From Jimgerdemannia flammicorona (Eukaryota; Mucoromycota; Endogonomycetes; Endogonales; Endogonaceae): 19,990 nucleotides of DNA. Where the stretch lies: the NCBI GenBank assembly GCA_003990745.1, contig RBNI01002027.1:1-19990 (forward strand), in the 5' to 3' direction. Shown piece by piece: positions 1 to 9,539 of this stretch. The notes beneath the pieces were generated by a model. That model was not told where the DNA came from. It made no database searches and worked only from the letters and a program-made list of their open reading frames with translations. Within the stretch, counting starts at the first letter, position 1; every line of letters begins with the position of its first letter. Made by a program: the position numbers and the translations under genes.

Positions 1-1426
1 AAAAAAAAGAGATAGAAGGAGACCCCCAATATCCCACTACTCAAGCCTATAGGCCTTGATCACATTGCCATGTCAGCTCTCAGTTCTAGTTGAGTACAGT
101 CAAGACACCTGAAATAGGTAGCCTCAGGCCCCCTGACCCCCCCAATAATTGGAGTCTAACCCCACAAATTGCCAAAAGAAGCTGTGAATAATACCTACTA
201 TTTAATCACTCTATACCAATCAGAAGACCTCACTGATACAGTACCTGTCCCAGCCCTAATGACTGCCCTCAGCCTGGTATCCTACTGATTCACTATTATT
301 GCTCTTTCTCTTATCTGTGATGGCCATCTCTCCTCCCATCCTGATACCACCTGAAAAAATAATTATCTATGCCAAAACTATACTTACTGAGAAGCTCATC
401 AAAGCCAGAGGGCTCCACTACAAATACTGAGGACCTGCAGGTAATCTATACTGAGCACTTGATACCCAAGATCAGCTGACTCCCTATATAATCCATAATA
501 CTCTGAGATGATATGTACCTTGTTAGTAATAGCAAAAGGAAGAAGATACTATACCAAAACAGGTATACCCCAGATGTAGCCAAAGGTATCAGAATCTACA
601 AAAAAGTGGAGAAGATACTGATCTAATATTGATAAAGAGATAACTCATTACCATTGCCTCTCTCCCACTGCTCCACAATAGATATAATAAACCAACCCAA
701 GGTAGAGAGGGTATTAGGTGTAGAAGTAGACTCAGAAGATTACCTATCAAACCATTGTAACTGGTAAGGTAGCAAAGAAAGGAGTAATATCTTCTTTATA
801 TATTATACTCTGATCTGGCCCTTCTATTGGCTGATATGATTTTATGAGTTATTTGAAAGAAATTCAAATTATTGTAAACTTAAGTAAAAGTAAGACTAGC
901 AGGGCTCAAGTTAAAGGTATCATTTATATTTAATTATTAGATATTGGACATTAATATCAAGATCTTTCTTAGAATAATAATCTATTGAATTAATAGTAAT
1001 TAGAAGATATATAATATTATCTTAGACTTTGTAAATATCAGTAAAATAATACATATGGATACTAATCTTATAAAGAGTCTAAAGCTAGTAATAGATAATT
1101 TATTACTTAGTAACAATTAAATTATTACTATTATATATGATAATATTAGTAATAATAATACTCTGTTTGAGAATCTCTATCATCTGCTCACTTATATTTG
1201 CTATTTCAGATATATATTGAATCTCATCATTTATGATACTATTAGTTCTCTTAGTAAGCTTATTGAAAAGCTATAGAAGTTGATAAAGAAGATTAAAAAT
1301 TCAGTACAATGATAAGTATAATTAGTAAGGAGGATTGGGTAGTAGGAAGGGATACTGTAACTATATATATCTATAGACTGGTAATTAGTAATAAAGTAGA
1401 AGTCTAAGTAACTAAAAAAAATAAAA

Positions 1427-1428
<2 letters not shown>

Positions 1429-1493
<65 letters not shown>
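1429..1493. repeat. 65-base poly(A) run
   Basis: An uninterrupted A run of 65 bases, preceded by shorter A blocks broken by single T residues (1414-1428). It could be the tail of a retroposed LINE/SINE-type copy or an expanded homopolymer. I see no clear target-site duplication next to it. Its length may be imprecise in the assembly. Confidence 0.85.
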
Positions 1494-1494
<1 letters not shown>

Positions 1495-2700
1495 ACAACT
1501 GGTAAAAGTCTATAAATCCTCTAGAATTTCTATTTTGAAGCCTCTTTTAAATGTTATGATAAGATGAAGTTCTATATATAAAATGTTAGTATATGCTCTA
1601 GAGATTTATAAAATAAGATTTTGAATATATTTATATAGATTTTGAAATGTAATTTAAAAGTATTTTGATACTAAATAAATTGATATTACATCCAAATAGA
1701 GTTTATATATTATATATTATAGATAAGAAAATGAGTAATATATCTGAAGATACATGATAATAATTTGAATTAATTTGCTGATTTCTCAAGCCTTTTGCCA
1801 AAGTGACAACTATAATGTCAGCTTTGAAGTATCCAATAATAGTAGCTGTTATCTCACTATTTAATCAGCTATATAATCATCTCAAAGATATCATTAATAT
1901 ATATCAAGCTGGTAAACATTTTAATCAGGTATGTATATATAATTTTAAAAGTAATTTTATTTGTGAATTTAAGAACTAATTTAGTAAGTAATTGGGAAGT
2001 AATATATATATATTTCAATTTATTTTTTATTTTTTTATAGATAATGCTTACTACTACTGAGAATATATATATAAAACTTCTAAAGTATTACTACAAGATG
2101 ATACTATTATATGATATAGCTTTGGTCTTAGATTTATATATTAATATATATTATTTCTATTATAAGTAATGGAAAAAAATTCTTAATTAATAAATAGAAG
2201 AATCAGATATAATATATTTGGAAAAAGATATATAAGCCTATTAATGCTGTTATTATATCCTCAATATCTTATAATGCTAATAATTTTATCAATTCAATAT
2301 ATGAAAAGAAATAGTATATTAATATAGATAATAAGCTTGAATAGTGGGTATTATTATGTTTTTTGGTTAGCTTGGTTGATTTTCACTCATATTTCTCTAT
2401 TTCAGTTATTTATCAGAGAATTCAGCTAATTTTCATATAAATATACTAGATTAGTAGTAGTGAAATCAATTAGTATATTCTAATTTTTCATAAATAGCTC
2501 ATAATTATCTTACTATTTTAGCAATATCTATTCTATCTGAATATATTTTTTCTATTGCTAGTGAACTGGTGACTAAATGTTGAAATAGCTTGTATATAAA
2601 TATAATTTATATATATATGTATCTGGATTCTTAATGGTTTTTAGATATTTTTTACTTCTAATTACTCTGAATATTATCTAAATATTATCCAAATCATTTT

Positions 2701-2860
2701 TTCAGAGCAGAGTTTAGAGAGTCAGATTCAGGATCAGGTTCAGAGATTGGATTTAGGGTCAGGTTCAGGGATCAGATTCAGGGTTGAGTTCAGGGGTTGA
2801 GTTCAGAGAGATTGGATTCAGGGTTAGATTCAGAGGTTGAGTTTAGATTTGGGTTAAAAG
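2701..2860. repeat. Degenerate GGTTCAG-type minisatellite
   Basis: About 160 bp made of imperfect copies of a 6-12 bp word of the type GGTTCAGGG / GGATTCAGGG / GAGTTCAGG. The copies differ mainly by G/A and C/T changes. The array would become much more regular if many TTCA words had once been TTCG, so it fits a (TTCGGG)n-like array that lost its CpG sites. The repeat is seen; the ancestral unit is inferred. Confidence 0.65.
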
Positions 2861-2900
2861 TAAATAATAGATTGAGTTAAAGTCAGATAATATATATTTT

Positions 2901-3005
2901 CAGATTGGATTAAAGATAAGTGATGTATAATTCTAGATCAGGTTAAAAATATGTGATATATAATTCTGGGTCAGGTTAAAAATGGGTGATATATGATTTC
3001 AGATA
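2901..3005. repeat. Short tandem repeat, unit about 33 bp
   Basis: Three adjoining imperfect copies begin near 2901, 2939 and 2972. Each has the core CAGGTTAAAAAT (or a G-to-A variant) followed by GTGATATATAATTC or a close form. A weaker fourth trace follows near 3006-3030. It lies inside the CpG-free block and codes for nothing I can see. Confidence 0.6.
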
Positions 3006-3377
3006 TGAGTGACATCTAATTTTAGGTTGACTGTTTTATGGATCAGGTTTCAGGTTAATCAGATCAAGTTTGCAGAGCACTAATCTTAGTAAACACAACT
3101 AAGTAAAAGAACAATTGAAAGACTTCTTGATACATATATATGTGTGTCAAGTTTCTAAATAATATCTTATTTCCCAAATTATCCAAGAATAAGAGAGGGG
3201 TAGAAATAAGTATTATTACACTATTGCACATTATAAGATATATATGTATTTCATTGCAGACATTATGGGTGTAAATATAATTTTTATTTTATTATCAGAA
3301 AAAGAATTCCCAATGAGTTTAACAAACAATATCAACTACGTTCACGTGCCCACTCTCTGTATTCAAAATCGGCAAAA

Positions 3378-3770
3378 ATGCGAGGACTATTTTGCCAGAT
3401 GCTCATAAGTTACCTATTTTTTAAGTTAAGCAATGTGAACACCTGCATCAATCATGAGTATGGAACAGTATTTAATGAATCGCGGAAAAACACTTTTAAG
3501 AATAATGAACATGAGTTATTGTTCGAGTCTGTCACACAGAGGACTGACAAGCAGTGCGATGAGGTTACGTTACATTGTAATTACAATGGGACTTTGACGA
3601 CGTGATATAGATTTCCGTCTGGCCAACGTGCGCCAGTTGTAATACAAACAGTAGCATCTGTGTTAGATCTGTATGACGTATATACAGCCGCAGGATTTCC
3701 TTTTGATCTTTTTATCGTGGATCTGCACCATCTCGGAGAGCTGTGTGACATTTCACCGCTGATCATGTGA
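3378..3770 (+). pseudogene. Broken open frame upstream of the large gene
   Basis: A frame starting with ATG at 3378 runs 75 codons to a TGA at 3603-3605, then stays open in the same frame to 3770. The second part has protein-like composition (alternating hydrophobic residues, DLYDVYTAAGFPFDLF) and ends next to a good 5' splice-site word, GTGAGT at 3769. The opposite strand is also open over 3581-3796. I recognise no family. It may be an exon remnant of an older gene or chance openness. Confidence 0.2.
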
Positions 3771-3810
3771 GTTACGTAAACAGGCTGCGCCGCCATAAGT
3801 AACTATATCG

Positions 3811-3820
3811 TATATATATA
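3811..3820 (+). promoter_or_regulatory. TATA-like element of the large gene
   Basis: A ten-base alternating TA tract ends 36 bp before the chosen ATG at 3856. The spacing would give a very short 5' leader, so either transcription starts close to the ATG or this is not the working TATA box. Confidence 0.35.
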
Positions 3821-3844
3821 CACGTACTTGAGGTAAATTTCTTC

Positions 3845-3904
3845 ATGGATTGGTCATGGCAACTATCCTCGCCTCACAGCAAGACAATGCCGGTGCCCAA
3901 GTGA
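3845..3904 (+). promoter_or_regulatory. Upstream ORF overlapping the main start codon
   Basis: An ATG at 3845, eleven bases before the main ATG, opens a 19-codon frame in a different register that ends at TGA 3902-3904, past the main start. The first ATG has T at -3, a weak context. The main ATG has G at -3 and G at +4, a better one. If the leader includes 3845, the large protein would depend on leaky scanning. No transcript start is known, so its use is inferred. Confidence 0.4.
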
Positions 3905-6900
3905 TTCTGTCGGAAATCCCTGCTGGCGTAACATCCACCAACATCCTTGAAGCTCTGATATGTTACAGGCTAGCGCGCGTCACGGTGGCTGTTAGACACG
4001 ATAATACTGCCATAGTCAACGGCCTCTCAAATGACGCATATGCCTCTTTGATCTCCCTGGGAAGATTAATGGTCGCCGGCCACTGGGTAAAGCCCATTTT
4101 GACAGATGAAAACTCGACCGTTTGAATAATTCCCTAACGTGGATTTGCAATCGGTTCATTGTAGGTCAACGTCAGAAAAACGTCATTCGATCCTAGTCGA
4201 AGTCCGACAGACAGTTTCGCCTCTAATCACAATGTCGGAAATGTAATCTATAACAACGTGCATACCTTTCCGGAAAATTTACCAAATCTGCAACCAAGAG
4301 ATGGAAGCTACGCCGAGAGGCAACGAGTCGATAGTGTATCGCGACATTATCCCTTCCAAGGTGGCCAGCCTGTTCCGAGTTGGCCAGCTGCGGTACCAAT
4401 GCCGCCCCCTCATTACGTCATGAATTCGAGTGAACAGAATGGGAATCGTCAACAATTGTTCCACCCAGATTCCGGGACCCAAGGTAGGTGATCTAGCGAT
4501 TGGGGTTACGGATATTGTGGCGAAGTAGATAGGACATGTGCACTTGTATGGACTCCTTAACCTCTTGCTTCTTCGGTTCCAGGTCTTGTTGAAGAAAGGC
4601 CTGCCAGACAACTGACCAACACCGCGGCCTACAATGGTACGGAACTCCTACTTTGGCACCAAAACGTGTAGCGATATTCGTAACTCATATATTTCACTAC
4701 AACCTTCCTCGCCTTCTATTACCCATAGCCGGTGCCGACGCCAAGAACGTTTGCCCCCTCTGCCGCATGGTTCTCGAAAACGACACAAACTTAATCAACA
4801 TCCACATAGACAACTGTCTCGCCAAAAGAGCTGCGGCCCTGGAAGCGCAAAGTCCGTTGCCGGTGCCGAGCACGCGCGACAATGGTAGAAACGCATATGA
4901 CACGATTGAAGACTTTCCATACTACCATAATCAACCAGTCGTCATGAAGGCCAAGGCCAATGAAACAACCTCGCGCTTAGGAATTGACGAGGGCTCCTCG
5001 GTGTATCTTGTCGGTGTACCACAGAATCTTGATGAAGGATCGGTTATTGCTAAGGTGTGTCAGATGAAAGATACATTTAAAAATGCGACAAGAGCACACC
5101 ATTGTAATTGTCATCGACGTAATCCAATGTCAGCCATTCATTAAACAGCCTTTTATTTGAATCCATGTCTGTAGTTTTCAGCGGCTTTCGGAGATGTTCT
5201 CCTATGCAAAATCGGCCGCATGACACGAATAGGTTGCGTGATGTTCGCCCGTCGCGAAGCTGCCCAGAAAGCCTTGGTTACTGGAAGCATGTCATTTCCT
5301 CTGGGCCATGGTACAACAATGGGTGGAAATTTCATTGAAATGAAGATAAAAGAGAAGTGAGTCTCGTCGACTGTACGATTTTTAATTGAGTTGAAATGTA
5401 TCACGCATCCCCGAATTTTATTATAATTCACATTTTATGGAACACCAATTAGAGCGACCGCAATACTCTTTGTCGGAGGAAGTCTCGGAGATAATCTCAT
5501 GATGGACCTGGAAAATTACCTGGCCAAGGTATTCAAGGGAACTTGGAGCAGAAACCCCGAGAGTGGAATGCAAGGTTTTCTCGCTTTTGATTGTGATTTT
5601 GATGCTGCGGAAAAAGCATTGGCTGCGCAGAGGTAGGGAATTCGCGATTATCTGTATTTATTATTTTTGGGGGATCTGTTTATATACTATTCTTACCAAT
5701 CACACGACACCTTTTTCCCATTTGCTTTTCTTAATAGAATCAACTACAACCAACAAATCCTCGTATTTTATGCTCAAACCGGCATGGTTTATTTGGAAGA
5801 ATTGCCTCCGACCGCTACGTGCGAGAAAATCGCCTATGCGCTTCGAGACCTATTGCCCACAATTGGGAGAGCGAATGTGAGTTTATGTACCAGCGAAGGT
5901 ACGGGAGTTATTTTGTTGGCCAATCCCGCGTTGAAAGAGCAACTACTGGCGTTGGAGAAAGTTCAAGTAAGTCGTATTCGGCCCATGCTCTATTCCCAAA
6001 TAGCAATTTGTATCTGTTTGAATTCGTGACTCATCGAACTTCCACGTCGTCCACTAGATCGACAACAAACACGTAATGCTATCCTGGGAAGCCGTTCCGA
6101 AGGTCTGCATGGAGGAGATACCACGCGAAATACTCCAACAACCTCAGAGTGCATTGATTCGGGCTATCGCTTCCTTGCCAATCTTTGAAGGGATGGTCAC
6201 CAACGTTGACTTGCGTAGTAGGGAGGGGATGGCTATCTTGTCGCTGAAGGACACCAAAATCCGATCCAGGTAAGTCTGCAATCTCACTCTCGCCCAATTG
6301 GCATTAGCGTATATCGGTATGGAAACGCTGCTTATATCACGGAATTCCTTTACTGTCTCCTAGGGTATTGGGTCAATGCCAGTTATTGGCCCCGTTTCTT
6401 CTAGGCCGTCCAGTGTTCATCCGTGCCATGCGGGCAACGCCGGCAACCTGGGAGTTTGATGATGAATGGTATCAACGCGCCCACATTCATGAATCAATCG
6501 GTATGAGTTGACAAAATCAGTTATATACGAGATCGCGTTTAATACCTGAATCTGAAGCTCGGATCCCTTTTTGACATTTTTGACAACACGAATACTCCGC
6601 AGATCGATATGCCGCCGATCAATCCGTCTTTCTTCGGGAATGGAAACCCGAAATATGGCTTCATTGGAAGTCGAAATATGACGTTGATTTCCGAAACGCG
6701 ATTAGCGTGAGTTCAAGGACAGTTCATGCGGTTTCTTTTCTTGTATAATAATGGAAATCTCAATTTTTTTCTTTCTTTCATGCTTTGATTTCAGAAAAAC
6801 GACAGCGGGGCCGTCAGCCGCGCTAACCAGCAAGTGCATGGAATTCGTGTCACCGTCATGCTGGCTACTTTGGCCGCTGTTCGCAAAGGGTACTATTTTC

Positions 6901-9482
6901 CTTTTGAACATGATCCCACTGTGAGAATTCCAATCTCTCCGCCAAGGCAACCTTCAGAATCGTTCACCTTCGCGGCACTTCCTCCATCCTCGACTGTTAT
7001 GTACGAATACACATCGATTTCCGTGATCAAACGAGATTGCCTCCTGGCCGCACTAACTATGAAAGAAGGCGGGTTCCGACCGGTGGTCCTCAATATGGCT
7101 TCGGTTCGTAAGCCAAACTTATTCATCAAATGTCTCTACTCTTGCTTGATGGGCGATCATTGATTGATTATATTACACTTCAATTATAGTCAACGAGCCC
7201 CGGTGGTGGATATCGGAAAGGAGATGGTGCTCAGGAGGAAAATATCTTTCGTCGATCAAACTATTTCTTGAGCCTTGACGACCCCACGAACCCGCGATGT
7301 CCCACCTATCCGATCGCCGAATTTGGCGGCATCTATACACCTGATGTCACGGTCTTTCGTGATTCGGAGGATTCAGGATACGCTTTTCGTCAGATTCCTT
7401 TCACAATGGACTTCATAGCCGTTGCCGCTTATCGGTACGTCACACAAATAGCGATGTTGTGTCTGTTTTGCCATTTGCGCGTCCTAACTTCAATCCTCAT
7501 CATGCTACTGGCAGAAAACCGAAGGTGCAAAATAACTGCCTTTCATTTGAAGACGCTGCCCGGACGCGTAGGAAGATTGAAGCAATTTTCGCAATTGCGC
7601 TTCACAAGGGTCATGACAGTTTGCTGTTATCTGCGCTTGGATGTGGGGCTTTCCAAAATCCTCCGCATCATATTGCAGGTAAATTCTATACAATAGTTTG
7701 ATGGATTATCTTGTTTCTCGAATACCATTGTAAATATTCTCCCCTCCGAATTCCTGCAGCCATTTTTCTAGCTGTTGCGCAACAATATTCACGAAGGTTC
7801 AGAAAAATTGTATTTGCAATAGTCGAGGATCACAACAGTATAACCACCACCAACCCAGCTGGCAACTACGAAATTTTCTCTCACAATCTTGAGCACGCTA
7901 ATCTTGGGCCAGGTATACCCACCCTACCCCCGATTACGGGGCCCACGGTGGAGACGTGCTCGTTTGGAGGTGGTTGTGATATGGCTGAAACTATACATAC
8001 CAAAGAATTCTATCACCCTCCGTTCTGTCCGTTCGGCAAGGATTGCAAAACTACCGGTATTGCGCATGTACACTCACTTTTGAATTTTTGGATTGCCCTA
8101 CATCCGAATTGTCATTTACTTTGCTTTATTTTGACAGATGCCAATCACATTTTCCTCTTCCGCCACGTTCGGCCCTGCAAGCGAAAAGGACTTTGCATCG
8201 AATACAATGAGCCTGGTCATGCGGAGCTATTCTCTCACCCATCCTTTTGCGAAAATGGCGGTGGATGTCTTTTGACGGAGGACGCGCATCTCCAGCAGTT
8301 TCTCCATGTTCCGTTGTGCGCAAAGGGTGTTTCCTGTCCCAACAAGGAGGTGAGGCCGCACGCCGAGCATTTCCGGCATATCAAGGCACAATGTCGAGAC
8401 GGTGGCTTCTGTGGCCAGTACATGGTCGTTGCTCACATGGAGCAATACGTGCACCCTTTCAACACACCCTGCCGCGATACCCCGTTCGCGTGTACGAACA
8501 GGGATGTCAATCACGTCACAAAGTTCGCACATGTTTGTAAATATGGTGCGACATGTCCCCAATTGTTGGACCTCCTCCATGCGAAAAATTCGATCCATGT
8601 AGTCCGCACTCCATGTTCTGATGGTAACAAATGCATGCTTTTCTTAAATGAGGAGCATTTGGATTTGTTTTCGCATCCTGGGATCGCAGATATTCGATCA
8701 ACATGCATATTCTGGCAAGGTATTATTCTTCTGCATTGTCCACACTGTTCGTTTTGTGGCACTCCACGCATTTACGAATTTTCCCATTGTCCCTATCTCC
8801 TAGGATGCACCAAACGCAGTCAGTTATCTCATATCGCAGAGTGCGCACACCCATCCGAAGGTCCACCGATTTCAAGCTATGATGACGCCGGTCAGGATAT
8901 AAATTTCTCCGGCAACGCGCAGGATATTATCAAGGCGACTGATGCGTACTTTGCAAAAAAAGCGAAAAATTTTGAGATACCTGAAGAGGTTGTTGAATGG
9001 GTAAAGGGATTACGGCCAGCGCATCGTGTGAGACCGAAGATTTTTAAAAGTATATTGGCTCATCATCATGTAAGTTCGCATTTCTGGGATTTCGTTTATT
9101 CATATCTATAACACAACACGCATTCTCATAGGATTTTTGTGCAGGTCATGTCGGCGGATCACATTCAAAAACTCAAGAATCCGAAGTGGGCATCACACGA
9201 AGCTCGGCATCACCCTTTGGTGAGGGAAATATGTGAGAGGAACAATTTCGCAGAAATCGAACGGAATAATTTGAAGGTACATAATAATCTTTGGTTTGCG
9301 AGGTGGCAAAAGTGATTTTTCGAACTATGATTTCCATTCCATCCGCAGGATTTGGTGGAACGTGCAGTGCTTGTTGCTCATGGGAAAGCAGCAGATGATA
9401 CGCAATTACCAAGCTGGGAAGCAGACCTCACTTTGAAAATAGAGGCTTGTAATCAATTTCTCACGAGGTTCGTACCTCCATT

Positions 9483-9539
<57 letters not shown>

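Larger units (their letters stand above)
1..3338. repeat. CpG-free AT-rich repeat debris
   Basis: Reading every line, I find no CG dinucleotide from base 1 to 3338; the first is at 3339-3340, and CGs are frequent from there on. No sizeable open frame is present on either strand. Vocabulary is dominated by TA-, ATT- and AGT-rich words; bases 1-850 are less AT-rich and may be a different, older element. Loss of CpG on both strands is what methylation-driven C-to-T decay of transposon copies leaves behind in fungi. I cannot recognise any transposon protein, so the element class is unknown. The loss of CpG is directly seen; its cause is inferred. Confidence 0.8.

Noticed and set aside
1..3338. 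CRISPR array or tRNA genes in the AT-rich left end
   Set aside because: No evenly spaced repeat-spacer pattern and no cloverleaf with a GGTTCGA-type arm. The absence of CG also rules out an intact tRNA T-arm.
8227..8771. Minus-strand frames opposite the finger array
   Set aside because: They are shadows of Cys/His-rich codons in the plus-strand exon; they have no domain features and no splice or promoter context.
7711..9111. A 466-codon continuous frame as a stand-alone gene
   Set aside because: It runs through introns 14, 15 and part of 16 and starts inside intron 13. Removing the introns restores two broken fingers and joins the PARG domain in phase, so it is part of the large gene.
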